From UBA1724 sp051884615 (lineage in GTDB: Bacteria > Verrucomicrobiota > Lentisphaeria > Oligosphaerales > Oligosphaeraceae), in NCBI GenBank assembly GCA_051884615.1, contig JBJEVT010000003.1, positions 12,743-76,742 of the forward strand: 64,000 bases of DNA. The letters run 5' to 3'. Below are positions 53,726 through 62,660 of this stretch, piece by piece. Below the pieces are notes generated by a model, which was given only the letters and a program-made list of their open reading frames with translations, was not told the origin of the DNA and did no database searches. A program made the translations under genes and the position numbers. Position 1 is the first letter of the stretch; each line of letters starts with the position of its first letter.

Positions 53726-54157
53726 ATGTCCAAGTATCTCGTCGGAACCCTCAAACTCTCCGGCACCGCCGCCTCCCTCATCTTCCAGGATGCCTCCATC
53801 TCCCTGGAATCCGACACCGCCGAGGTGAAGGACGAAAATGGCAATGTCGCATTTGTGCAGCACTACAACCACCGCGCCACCATCTCCTGCAATGCGGTCT
53901 GCCCCAAGGGAGAGGCCCAGCCTTGCCTGGGGGCCACGGTCAAAGTGAAGGGCGTTACTCTCCCCACTCCCGCCGCCGATGGCTCCATGACCTCCCCCAC
54001 CATCAACCTGGAAGCCGACGACTCCGCCGAGGAGGTGGAGTTCCTGGTGACCTCATCCTCCCTCTCCTCCAGCAACTCCGACGTGGACAAATACGCCCTC
54101 ACCCTCACCCGGTATCTGGAGAATGGCATCGGAGCCATCAAGACCGATGCGGTCTAG
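53726..54157 (+). CDS. major tail (tube) protein
   Basis: A 143-aa beta-rich protein with good AAGGAG before the start. Many short strands with Thr and Ser (KLSGTAASLIFQDASISLES; KVKGVTLPTPAADG) fit a tail-tube fold. Its place before the small helical gene and the tape measure fits the tube gene in siphoviruses. The absence of a sheath gene argues for a non-contractile tail. Confidence 0.55.
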   Translation: MSKYLVGTLKLSGTAASLIFQDASISLESDTAEVKDENGNVAFVQHYNHRATISCNAVCPKGEAQPCLGATVKVKGVTLPTPAADGSMTSPTINLEADDSAEEVEFLVTSSSLSSSNSDVDKYALTLTRYLENGIGAIKTDAV

Positions 54158-54160
54158 TCT

Positions 54161-54700
54161 ATGACTCCCGCTGCCATCGACATCCCGTCCCTCCACTCCC
54201 CGGAGATGATCCGCCAGGAGCTGGAGGCCATGTTGGGCATACCGACCGGGGGCGGATACACGACCAGGCTTACCATAGCCGACCTTCTCTCCTTATGGCT
54301 GGAGAGCTCCCCCTTTGTCATGGGGGGAGCCATAACGGAGGATGCGGTGGAGAAGGCCCGCCGTGTCCTCGGGAGCCCTGATCTTAGTGCCTCGTCCCTG
54401 CTTGAGGATATCTCCTGCGCATTGCGCGGGTTTGAGATCATCCAGACGGACACCGGAAAAGCTGGGCATTCTGGCGGGGACTATGATGGCATCTCACCGG
54501 AATGGGCCGCGGATATCTTCGCATCCGTATGCCGTGTCGCTCCATCCACGACCTGGGAGGACTTTCTGCACCGCTACCCGCTGGCGCTTGTCGCCCACCT
54601 GTGCGCCGCATCGCACCGAGCCAATGGCGGACACACCGCCAGGCCATCGGATTTTGCCTCCGCCTTCCGAGAGCTTAAGGCGTTCCGCGGTAATGGATGA
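54161..54700 (+). CDS. tail assembly chaperone-like protein
   Basis: A 179-aa mainly helical protein between tail-tube and tape-measure genes, the slot of the tail assembly chaperone (lambda gpG). A frameshift product as in gpG-T is not evident, because no clear slippery heptamer precedes the stop. Its 3' end overlaps a small leftward gene by 26 bp. Confidence 0.5.
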   Translation: MTPAAIDIPSLHSPEMIRQELEAMLGIPTGGGYTTRLTIADLLSLWLESSPFVMGGAITEDAVEKARRVLGSPDLSASSLLEDISCALRGFEIIQTDTGKAGHSGGDYDGISPEWAADIFASVCRVAPSTTWEDFLHRYPLALVAHLCAASHRANGGHTARPSDFASAFRELKAFRGNG

Positions 54701-54887
54701 CAATCAGAATAGAGGCAAGCGCAACGATGAACTTTGCAAAAAAAACAATGGCATAACCTTCTGAAAGGTACGCCTTATCCATACTGTCTAAATCCTTTTT
54801 CCGTTGGAGTGCTTTATACCAGGCAACTCCCTCGCGGTAAAGAGAGAATGAAGAAAGGCAGAAAACAATGAAAGCAAAGACACGCAT
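54675..54887 (-). CDS. small two-helix membrane protein on the opposite strand (candidate moron)
   Basis: A 70-aa protein with membrane helices at about residues 2-18 and 47-64, joined by a charged loop (LQRKKDLDSMDK). An AGGAG lies 10 bp before the ATG. It is the only leftward gene inside the late operon, in AT-rich DNA unlike its neighbours. Genes of this type are often expressed from the prophage and change host properties, for example by excluding other phages. An antisense effect on the tail chaperone is a second possibility. Confidence 0.5.
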   Translation of the reverse strand: MRVFAFIVFCLSSFSLYREGVAWYKALQRKKDLDSMDKAYLSEGYAIVFFAKFIVALASILIVIHYRGTP

Positions 54888-54902
54888 AACACGAGTTCTC
54901 CT

Positions 54903-56987
54903 ATGAAACAAGAAGTCAATATTGTTTTTGTAGCTGACACCGAAGAGGCATCCAAGGCGATCGAGAATAGCACGGAGGCCATTAAGGATCTAAATGAGGA
55001 GACCAAACAGGCTTCCTCCAATGTCTCGAAGGGACTTTCTAATATAGCCCGCACGTCAAAAAACGCCGCAAGGACACTGGAACAGGCGGTGTCAAAACAG
55101 ACGGCAAGCCTGGATAATCTGACAAAAAGCGGTGCTGATGCGACAAAATCCATAAAGGATATTTCTGCCAGTATAGATACAATAGAGAAGAGGTCATCTC
55201 TTCGCACCAAAATCTCAGACTTCTTCAATTTTCAGGCACTCCCGGAATTGGCAAAAAAGGCGGCGGCGGCCATATGGGGAGTGGTCAAGAACCTAGCCAG
55301 CATTGGAGAGCAGGCCGACAAGATCGGCACCACGTCAAGATATTTCCAGCAGCTCACCAAAACGGCCGAGGAAACCGGAGTATCTGTAGACGACATCGGA
55401 AAGTGCTTTTCTCACCTGAAGAAGCAGGCGGCGTCCGCCGCCGCCGGGAACGAAGAGGCAGCATCCGCCTTCGCGCAAGTCGGACTTTCCATTGACAAGA
55501 TCAGAACCCTTTCTCCGGAGCAGCTATTTGAAAGCGTTACCGGAGCCCTTGGGTATATGGGAGAATCCGCCGCCAGTGACACGGCGCGGATGCACCTCCT
55601 GGGCGATGCGTCCAGGAATCTGGCCGGCCATCTCAAGGAGATCTCCAACTCGTCTAACGTCCTCGATGGAATTTTCTCGGATTCCTCCGTACGAAGCGCC
55701 CAGACTCTTTCCGAAGCGACAAAGGGTCTTGGGAACGCTATGTCCGAACTCGTCTCCGCCCTTCATGTTCCCGAAGGCCTGGCATGGTGCGCCAAAGTCC
55801 TGAAGGAAGCCGCAGAAGAAATGAAGGCCCTTACGGACAAGAAGGCAACCGATCCAGCCGCACACTACAAAACATGGAACAACACGAACGTCAGTGAAGA
55901 GAACCGCCGACGCGCGGAGGAAATCGACAGAGAAGTGTACAGAAAACAAATCAATCCACACCTTTATAAGGCATATACAAGGAAAGAACTCGATATAGAT
56001 AATATGCCCATCGAGGATCTAAGGAGAGTCCTACAAAAGGACGAGAACGGTTTAACCCCTGGACAGGCTGCCAACATGGCCAGCAAGGAGAACCCATGGG
56101 GGTATAAGCATTATATGGCCTCTGCCTCCGCTACAAAGGAGGAGATTCAAGAGCAGAACGCAAAAAGGATTGCCAATCTGAGAAAAAAGCCTTTCGCCGG
56201 TACAGAAAAGGTTGCTCCCCTTATCAATGAATTCGAGCAGGAACTGGCTCAGAAGGCAGAGGGGACTATCAATGCCCTTTCACGGGACTGGAATACAGAG
56301 ATAGACAAAGCCCTAAAGGAAGCCGCAAAAGAGGCGGAGGCCAAGGCGGTGGCTGAAGAAACCGCCGAGAAACTGAAGCCCCAATATGAAAAGACCCGGG
56401 AGGCCCACGCAAGAGAGATTAAAGCCCTGCGAGACCGGGCTGGCAGCAACCAGGAAGCACTGGACAAAATAGCCGAGCTGGAGAAGCGATACAAGCAGGA
56501 AGACGACGAAGCGGAGGCTAGGGCAAAGAACACCCCCGTGAATAGCCAGCCTTCCGCTACATCGCCCCGCCCGGTGCCCTATATACCATCCTCTCACCCC
56601 ATCAGAAGGCGCCCCATCCACATCCTATCCCTGAAGGAGCGGGCGATCCGGGACGGGGAAGACTCGGAAGCCTATAACGCATACGTGGCAAAATACCCGT
56701 ATATGAAGGAAGAGGTGAATAGAATCATCGCAAAGAAGGCGGCAAAGACTGGCGCAAGTACACCGCCCCCGCCGTCCCCTTCGGAAGCGGTGGAAAAAGA
56801 AGGCAATGCGGGAGGCGAGGCCATAAAGGAAGGAACCGCCGCCATCGCAAGGCAGGGACCGGCATTGCCTGGTGATCTCTACACCCAGGCAATAAAGGCC
56901 GTCTCCATGGCCTCAATGCGCTCCGAGGCGCTCCTGGAGCGCATCGCCAAGGCGTCGGAGAACTCGGTCTATGTGGTGCGCAAGTGA
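54903..56987 (+). CDS. tail tape measure protein
   Basis: A 694-aa protein with long Ala/Lys/Glu-rich helices, strong coiled-coil character at residues 15-95 and 440-550, and a hydrophobic Ala-rich helix near 115-135 (LAKKAAAAIWGVVKNLA). This is the usual appearance of tape-measure proteins, and the gene is the second largest in the late region. At about 0.15 nm per residue the tail would be near 100 nm, short for a siphovirus. The Shine-Dalgarno sequence is weak. Confidence 0.75.
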   Translation: MKQEVNIVFVADTEEASKAIENSTEAIKDLNEETKQASSNVSKGLSNIARTSKNAARTLEQAVSKQTASLDNLTKSGADATKSIKDISASIDTIEKRSSLRTKISDFFNFQALPELAKKAAAAIWGVVKNLASIGEQADKIGTTSRYFQQLTKTAEETGVSVDDIGKCFSHLKKQAASAAAGNEEAASAFAQVGLSIDKIRTLSPEQLFESVTGALGYMGESAASDTARMHLLGDASRNLAGHLKEISNSSNVLDGIFSDSSVRSAQTLSEATKGLGNAMSELVSALHVPEGLAWCAKVLKEAAEEMKALTDKKATDPAAHYKTWNNTNVSEENRRRAEEIDREVYRKQINPHLYKAYTRKELDIDNMPIEDLRRVLQKDENGLTPGQAANMASKENPWGYKHYMASASATKEEIQEQNAKRIANLRKKPFAGTEKVAPLINEFEQELAQKAEGTINALSRDWNTEIDKALKEAAKEAEAKAVAEETAEKLKPQYEKTREAHAREIKALRDRAGSNQEALDKIAELEKRYKQEDDEAEARAKNTPVNSQPSATSPRPVPYIPSSHPIRRRPIHILSLKERAIRDGEDSEAYNAYVAKYPYMKEEVNRIIAKKAAKTGASTPPPPSPSEAVEKEGNAGGEAIKEGTAAIARQGPALPGDLYTQAIKAVSMASMRSEALLERIAKASENSVYVVRK

Positions 56988-57003
56988 CAAGGAGGAATCA
57001 TAG

Positions 57004-57429
57004 ATGGCAAAACTGACAAACCTCAAGCCCGCGGATAACCTATGCGCCTTCGTCCTGGAGGAGCAGAACGCCGACAGAAAGACCGTATCCTACTACATCA
57101 ACGGCAACCTCACCATGCGCATTGCCCAGGAGACGGAGACCCGGGTCTACCGTGCTCCCTTCCGGTCTGGCGCGTCGCTTCCGGAGAACCCGGTGAACCC
57201 GGGGAAGCTTTCGCCCCTGGGGAACGCCATCGGCCAGTGGCACTGCACCAGCCGCACCCTGTCCCGGGAATACGGCGCCCCCCTCTCCTGCACCTACCAG
57301 GAGACCTGGGAGAGATACGGGGACGCTGTCCTGGAGGAGCGCACCAACATTGCCCTCTATACCTACAGCAAGCCCGGAACCGTCATCACCCCCAACGTGG
57401 ACGAAGTCCCCGTAACCGATAGGGCATAG
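57004..57429 (+). CDS. phage tail-region protein, uncharacterised (141 aa)
   Basis: A soluble 141-aa protein with a clear AAGGAGG before its start. It lies between the tape measure and fibre genes, so a minor tail or baseplate function is likely. No motif is recognised. Confidence 0.5.
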   Translation: MAKLTNLKPADNLCAFVLEEQNADRKTVSYYINGNLTMRIAQETETRVYRAPFRSGASLPENPVNPGKLSPLGNAIGQWHCTSRTLSREYGAPLSCTYQETWERYGDAVLEERTNIALYTYSKPGTVITPNVDEVPVTDRA

Positions 57430-57430
57430 C

Positions 57431-57937
57431 ATGAACCTCCTAGCCACCGTCCCCCTGCTGGCGCCCAACGAGCTGCCCGGCCCCGGCCCCTATAACGCCG
57501 TGGCCCGCCTCCTGAAATACGCGGACACGGATACAGACCTGGTCTCCCTTGGCCTGAACCGGAACGGCGGGCTCCGCATCAGCGTTTCCCCCTCAGCCAC
57601 ATCCGGCGGAGGAGAGGCGGAATACTCCGGGCCATTCGCCGCCTATCGATCGGGAACGTCGATCAAGGTGAACCCCGGCTACTTCTCGCTCAATGGCGAC
57701 CTCGGAGACTGCCCCGGGGCCATCCTGGCCATCCCCTCGGGGGAGAAATTCATCTGTGTCCACCTTGCCCTGGTCTCCGACGCACGCGGCAACGGCTCCA
57801 TGGAAGGGCCGGAGATCCGGTTCTCCACCCCCTCCGCCACGGATTACCCCGTCGCCCTCTGCTCCTCTGGCCAGATCGTGAACTTCCGGGTCCCCGTCGC
57901 CTCCTTCATCTTCGCCTATCCGGGGGGGAGTGTATGA
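57431..57937 (+). CDS. phage tail-region protein, uncharacterised (168 aa)
   Basis: A 168-aa beta-rich protein with Gly- and Pro-rich stretches. It starts 1 bp after the preceding stop and overlaps the next gene by 4 bp. Position suggests a minor tail or tail-tip protein; no family is recognised. Confidence 0.5.
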   Translation: MNLLATVPLLAPNELPGPGPYNAVARLLKYADTDTDLVSLGLNRNGGLRISVSPSATSGGGEAEYSGPFAAYRSGTSIKVNPGYFSLNGDLGDCPGAILAIPSGEKFICVHLALVSDARGNGSMEGPEIRFSTPSATDYPVALCSSGQIVNFRVPVASFIFAYPGGSV

Positions 57938-58503
57938 TCCTACATAGGAGAAAAAGCGGACACCTGGCCTGGAGTAGTATGGACAAGAAGCGCCTGGAAG
58001 ACATGATTGCAACTCCGGCCTGGGCAACCAAGGACTACGGCCCCACCTTGCGTATGCATGGCGGATGGGTTACGAAACCGGAAATCTTAGTCGGACAAAA
58101 CGGCGTAACCTATACAGTCTCCGATTTCTTTGTCAGGGGAGGGACAGATCCGGGCGAGAAATGCTCCGTAGATGTGGATTATGAATTCGGGGCTCCCATT
58201 TTTATTCAGGAGTTCCAGGAGCCGGTTGCGGACGTGGTGTGCTGGCCTTTATGGTTCCTTTTCGGAAGAAAATACTCCATATTTTTCTTCTATTCAAACC
58301 AAATAGGCGCGGACGAATGGACGCCCCGGGACGTTTCCTTCTCTCTCTTCGGGAAAGAGTATTCTGTCCATGTCACCGAGCGCTTCTGCCATTTCGTGCT
58401 GGGGACCATCCACGGGGACGGAACCGGTCACATTTTCATCGACGGGGCGGACATGGGTTTCTTCCCCTACTACGTGCGTCCCAGCTGGCTGAAGGCCAAA
58501 TAA
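57934..58503 (+). CDS. phage tail-region protein, uncharacterised (189 aa)
   Basis: A 189-aa protein rich in aromatic residues (WPLWFLFGRKYSIFFFY; GFFPYYVRPSW). The composition suggests a beta-rich ligand-contacting domain. It is coupled by ATGA to the gene before and lies directly before the fibre gene, so a tail-tip role is likely. Confidence 0.5.
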   Translation: MILHRRKSGHLAWSSMDKKRLEDMIATPAWATKDYGPTLRMHGGWVTKPEILVGQNGVTYTVSDFFVRGGTDPGEKCSVDVDYEFGAPIFIQEFQEPVADVVCWPLWFLFGRKYSIFFFYSNQIGADEWTPRDVSFSLFGKEYSVHVTERFCHFVLGTIHGDGTGHIFIDGADMGFFPYYVRPSWLKAK

Positions 58504-58518
58504 CCCACAGGAGCAGTC

Positions 58519-61404
58519 ATGCAAAACTTCATCTACGACATCGCAAAAAAAGTCTTCCGAGCCACCGACGGCTCCACCCTCTCCGGATACGCCCCCTCCA
58601 TTTCCTTCGGGGAAAAGCCCGTGTGGGCGCTCCAGCTGGTGGACACCTCCCAGGACTCACCGCTGGACATCTCCGGTATTTACGCCTGGAGGGCGGCATT
58701 GGACACCGACTTCTCCACCGACACGGAGCCCATGTGCAGAACCACGGAGGGAATCTCCACCGCCGCCGGTGAATTTGGCCCCGTTGTTTCCGTCCCCCTG
58801 AACACCGCCACCCAGCGCTTCCTCCAGGTCTGCAACGGGCGCCAGAAGACCGCCGCCTTCTTCGAGCTGGCTGGCCTGGATGCCAACGGAGACACCACTT
58901 TTTACCTCTGCTTCCCCGTATCCTGCCTCTTCCCCATTGACCCCGTGGCGGCGGGCATCCTGGAGGGGGTGGATGTCACCACCCTAACACAGTCCCAGAT
59001 CGAGGCCATCGCCTCCGCCGCCGCTCAGGCCATGCTGGGGAAAGAGGTCCGAGACGCTGTCGCCCAGGCCATGGAGGGATACGACCCCTACCCGGAGGGG
59101 GGCACTTCTGGCCAGGTCCTCACAAGGACGGACACTGGCGCCCAATGGGCGGATGCGCCATCCGGAGGCTCCTCCGGGGAATCCGCCTATACTCTCCCCC
59201 CTGCAACGGCTGACACCCTGGGAGGGGTGAAGGTGGGAAGCGGTCTCTCCATCACAGCAGACGGCACTCTCTCCGCCACCGACACCGGCTCCTCCGGAGA
59301 TGTGGATCTCTCCTCCTACGCCACCAAGGAAGAACTCTCCACGGGACTTTCCGGGAAGGCCGCCGCAATCCACAGCCACTCCGCAGACCAGGTGACGGGG
59401 GTAGCGGAGCATCTGACCGACACCTCCATCCACGTCCCATCCGACGGTACCACGGGACAGGTGCTCACCCTCACCGCATCCGGAGCAAAGTGGCATGACG
59501 CCGCCTCATCGGGAACCGGGGAAGCGTCAACGGACGCCGGAGCCGTCCGTGTGGTTAAGGATTATGCGGACTACCTGGATGTCTCCTCCCTGGCCAGTGA
59601 GCAGGCCATCCACCACTCCGCCACCTTCATCCCCGCCGCCGATGTCACCGGAGACACCATCGAGGTCCGCAAGGCCATCTCCGGGGAAGTGACGGACGAC
59701 ACGCTCCGGAAGGGGCGCATCTACGTTCAGATCAACGAATGCGGAACCGGTGGCGATTTAACCCGCGAAGTTACAACCTCCACCTATGTCGTTCAGAAGG
59801 TGCGGATCGTCAACTCATCCACCGGGGGGACTTACGGGAACTGGGTGATCATCTCCGGCCGTGAAGGCACCCCCTACCTCTACCCGGACAGCTACGAGAA
59901 GGCATACGGAGGCCAGCACGGATTCACCTTCGCCGACCGCCAGGCCCTGGAGGACACCTCCCTCAATGGTGGATGGCCAACCGTTGCCCTGGATGCCCAG
60001 ACGCTACTGGACGCCTACAAGGCGGATCTGGAGCAGGACGGCACCTACATCGGGACTACCCCATGGTATGCCGCCGACGCTAAGACCTCCGGAGAAGTGA
60101 TAAAGAGAGTTAACGGCGTATGGCGGAAGGGCAACGTGGCCTACAATTCCTCCACCGGCGAGACCTCCGAATCCTTCGACGAGGAGACGGAATATGAAAT
60201 CGTCCTCCTCTTCAAGGACTCCACCGGATCCTACCAGGACACCCTCACCCCCTACTCCTCCGAGACCAACACCGAACACAACACCAGGCTCGGCAATCCC
60301 GTCATCGACTGCCTGGACATCACCCCGGATCCTCTCCGCCTGGCCATCCAGGCCCTGGAGGGGACCGCCCTGGAAGTAGCCCCGGGCAAGGCATACTCTG
60401 CCACTCTCACCGCCAATGCCACCCTCTCCGCCACGGGAGGGGAGGATGGATACCGCCAGGAGGCGTTCCTGGACGTGAACCCGGGCACTTACTCCCTCAC
60501 TCCGGGGGACGGCATCACCTTCGCCCAGGATCTCACCGCAGACAAGGTGAACCACTGCCGGATCATCTGGCACGGCGTCTCCGCCCGCCTCCTGGTGGAC
60601 GATGTGACCGATGCTACCGCATCCGGCGGAAGCGGTGGCTCTGGAGAGGAAGGAGGCGGGAGCGGAGAATCCGGCGGAGAGACGGGAGGAGAGACTCCAT
60701 CCGACGGGTGGCCTGCCAAGATCGTCGTCTCCAATGTATCCTCCTCCTTTGACGCGGATGTCTCCGCCTACGCGGGAACCTACACCAGGACAGGGGAGAC
60801 TCTGACCGTCCTGGGAGAGGCCATCCCCATCTGGAGCAACGGAAGCAAGTACATCTACGGCGTCTCATCCTCCATGGGCTCCGACCTGGAGGAGCCCGCC
60901 ATCGCCCTCTACGACCAGAAGGGGAGCAACGACGCCTATATGTCCTACGCTTACCGCATGAAATCCGACTCACCTTCCGCTTGGACCATGGCGGATGCCG
61001 CTGGTGCCATCGGCATGTCCGCAACCATCACGGAGGAAGGAGGCGGTGGCGACTCCGGCGGCTCCTCCGACGCCTTCCCGACCACGTTCTCCGTGACCGC
61101 CTGCGACGGCAACGGGGCGGCAGTTGGCACCTACAAAAAGACCGACAGTACCACAACAGTGAATGGGAAGGAGTATCCAGTCTACTCCATGACGCAGGCA
61201 ACTCTTGGCACGACTTTCTACATTTTCGTGCTCAAATACCGAATGGGGGAAACCGGCGCATTCTGGGCTCTCTCATCCGGGGATTACAACGCATCAGGAG
61301 ACGGGTACTCGACTCTAGGTTCAGTGGCGGCCGGATCCGACGGGCTGCCGTCCTCTCAGACCTGGGAGGCATCATCCAGCAGCGCCACGGTATCCTGGGC
61401 ATAA
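58519..61404 (+). CDS. tail fibre / receptor-binding protein
   Basis: A 961-aa fibre with AGGAG upstream. The N-terminal 200 residues probably attach to the tail. The shaft has fibre-like repeats (GGTSGQVLTRTDTGAQWADA and later GTTGQVLTLTASGAKWHDA) and a collagen-poor, Gly/Ser-rich linker (SGEEGGGSGESGGE). The C-terminus holds two related domains, about residues 727-838 and 850-961, each with a GTYxxTxxTxTVxGExxPVxS-like core. These are probably receptor-binding or carbohydrate-binding modules. No chaperone gene follows. Confidence 0.8.
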   Translation: MQNFIYDIAKKVFRATDGSTLSGYAPSISFGEKPVWALQLVDTSQDSPLDISGIYAWRAALDTDFSTDTEPMCRTTEGISTAAGEFGPVVSVPLNTATQRFLQVCNGRQKTAAFFELAGLDANGDTTFYLCFPVSCLFPIDPVAAGILEGVDVTTLTQSQIEAIASAAAQAMLGKEVRDAVAQAMEGYDPYPEGGTSGQVLTRTDTGAQWADAPSGGSSGESAYTLPPATADTLGGVKVGSGLSITADGTLSATDTGSSGDVDLSSYATKEELSTGLSGKAAAIHSHSADQVTGVAEHLTDTSIHVPSDGTTGQVLTLTASGAKWHDAASSGTGEASTDAGAVRVVKDYADYLDVSSLASEQAIHHSATFIPAADVTGDTIEVRKAISGEVTDDTLRKGRIYVQINECGTGGDLTREVTTSTYVVQKVRIVNSSTGGTYGNWVIISGREGTPYLYPDSYEKAYGGQHGFTFADRQALEDTSLNGGWPTVALDAQTLLDAYKADLEQDGTYIGTTPWYAADAKTSGEVIKRVNGVWRKGNVAYNSSTGETSESFDEETEYEIVLLFKDSTGSYQDTLTPYSSETNTEHNTRLGNPVIDCLDITPDPLRLAIQALEGTALEVAPGKAYSATLTANATLSATGGEDGYRQEAFLDVNPGTYSLTPGDGITFAQDLTADKVNHCRIIWHGVSARLLVDDVTDATASGGSGGSGEEGGGSGESGGETGGETPSDGWPAKIVVSNVSSSFDADVSAYAGTYTRTGETLTVLGEAIPIWSNGSKYIYGVSSSMGSDLEEPAIALYDQKGSNDAYMSYAYRMKSDSPSAWTMADAAGAIGMSATITEEGGGGDSGGSSDAFPTTFSVTACDGNGAAVGTYKKTDSTTTVNGKEYPVYSMTQATLGTTFYIFVLKYRMGETGAFWALSSGDYNASGDGYSTLGSVAAGSDGLPSSQTWEASSSSATVSWA

Positions 61405-61422
61405 ACAAAGGAGGGAATCGCC

Positions 61423-61803
61423 ATGCCATCCAGACACGCCCTCATGGGCATCCTCATCGCCATTTTCCTGGCCTCCATGGCCGCCTCCTGCATGACGGAG
61501 CGGGAGTATCAGCTGCGGAAGCGGGACCTGGAGGCCAAGGCCGCCCACGCCCCCACCTACCAGCCCCTCCTCCTCCAGGGTCCCCTCTCCCTGGAGAAGG
61601 GGGCCTCCCTGGCCGTCACCGTCCCCTCCCAGCCCTTCGCTCCGGCAGAGATCCCCTCCGATGCCGACTCCATCCGAGGGACCATCCAGGGCGCCGTCTC
61701 CACCGGGGCGCTCCTGGGAGGGGCCATGTACGGCATCCGCCACGCCGCGGGAGACACCCGCATCACCACCACCACTGCCCCCACGGAGACCCCCGCCCCA
61801 TGA
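61423..61803 (+). CDS. phage lipoprotein (126 aa)
   Basis: A 126-aa protein with a lipoprotein signal: hydrophobic residues 7-19 followed by MAASC, so Cys21 is the likely lipidated residue. A charged helix follows (REYQLRKRDLEAKA), then a Pro-rich part. It could be a spanin-like or surface lipoprotein of the lysis module. AAGGAGG precedes the start; the stop overlaps the next gene. Confidence 0.55.
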   Translation: MPSRHALMGILIAIFLASMAASCMTEREYQLRKRDLEAKAAHAPTYQPLLLQGPLSLEKGASLAVTVPSQPFAPAEIPSDADSIRGTIQGAVSTGALLGGAMYGIRHAAGDTRITTTTAPTETPAP

Positions 61804-62039
61804 AGATCCACCGCCACCTCCTCCTGGCCACTGGCTCCGCCATCCTGGCCACCATTGCCCCCTCCTGCATCGCCACCGCCCCCGTCTCCATCGCCTGGCG
61901 CAGCAACGCCAGCCAGCAGTTCGCCACCACCGAGGGCAGGACGGACATCCAGGAGGGCTCCCCCGCCGTGAACGCCGACAAGACCACCGAGGCCTCCGCC
62001 GCCGTGACCACCTCCGGCGGAAACGCCGCAACCAAGTAG
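61800..62039 (+). CDS. second small phage lipoprotein (79 aa)
   Basis: A 79-aa protein starting in an ATGA overlap with the previous gene. The N-terminal 25 residues (HLLLATGSAILATIAPSC) form a signal with a Cys at a lipobox-like place. The rest is Ala/Thr-rich and probably disordered. Paired small lipoproteins near phage lysis genes suggest outer-membrane spanin-like parts, but no matching inner-membrane spanin is seen. Confidence 0.45.
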   Translation: MKIHRHLLLATGSAILATIAPSCIATAPVSIAWRSNASQQFATTEGRTDIQEGSPAVNADKTTEASAAVTTSGGNAATK

Positions 62040-62055
62040 AAAAGGAGCCCAGCCC

Positions 62056-62304
62056 ATGGACCAGAACACCGTCACTCAGTGCATTATGACCATCCGGGAG
62101 GACGTGGCCAAGATCAAGCAGAAATTGGACACGGACTATACCCTCATCCACTCCCTGGCCGACACCGTCTCCTCCCACGAGGCCCGGATCTCCCAGATGG
62201 AGACCAGCAGGAAAAGCGTCCTCTCCACCCTGGCCGTGGTGGCCACCATCGCCCTCAACGCCGCTACCCTCTGCCTGGCCATCCTGGCCCTCATCAAGAA
62301 ATAG
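62056..62304 (+). CDS. XhlA-like holin-associated membrane protein
   Basis: An 82-aa protein with an N-terminal coiled-coil part (residues 8-50, EDVAKIKQKLDTDYTLIHSL) and one C-terminal membrane helix (about 56-79) before the final KK. This plan matches XhlA-type proteins that work with holins in phage lysis. AAAAGGAG precedes the start. It may act alone as a one-helix holin. Confidence 0.6.
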   Translation: MDQNTVTQCIMTIREDVAKIKQKLDTDYTLIHSLADTVSSHEARISQMETSRKSVLSTLAVVATIALNAATLCLAILALIKK

Positions 62305-62308
62305 AGAA

Positions 62309-62659
62309 ATGCCCCTCTCCATTAAGTGCAACGTCCTGAACGAGAAAGGAAATCTCATCCTGGAAACAGCCAGGGCGACGGACCTTTCCCCATACGGTGT
62401 CCATACCACCATCCCGGCGGGCTTCCGGTCCGACGGCATGAGCGTCCCCCGCATCTTCTGGCGCTGGATCGGACCTCCCGTGGATGGGCGCACCCTTGCC
62501 GCCTCCGTGGCCCACGACTGGCTCTATACTGCCAAGGTCGTCTCCCGGGCAGAGGCCGATGCCTGGTATCGTCGCCAGCTCATCGCCGCCGGATACCCCG
62601 CCACCAAGGCCTGGGCCGCCTGGGCAGGGATACGCCTCTTTGGGGGAGGTCATTGGTAG
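62309..62659 (+). CDS. DUF1353 family protein
   Basis: A 116-aa protein carrying the family core GFRSDGMSVPRIFWRW, then AASVAHDWLY (about residues 29-74). The conserved His-Asp pair and Ser-Asp residues suggest a hydrolytic or metal site. DUF1353 genes are often located at the end of phage tail or lysis modules, but their function is unproven. It could supply lysis activity here, because no classical endolysin is visible. It converges with the integrase gene, separated by 1 bp. Confidence 0.8.
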   Translation: MPLSIKCNVLNEKGNLILETARATDLSPYGVHTTIPAGFRSDGMSVPRIFWRWIGPPVDGRTLAASVAHDWLYTAKVVSRAEADAWYRRQLIAAGYPATKAWAAWAGIRLFGGGHW

Positions 62660-62660
62660 T

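Noticed and set aside
54342..54764. A frameshift extension of the tail assembly chaperone, as in lambda gpG-T
   Set aside because: The downstream frame adds only about 20 residues, no clear slippery heptamer precedes the stop, and the region is occupied by the leftward membrane gene.
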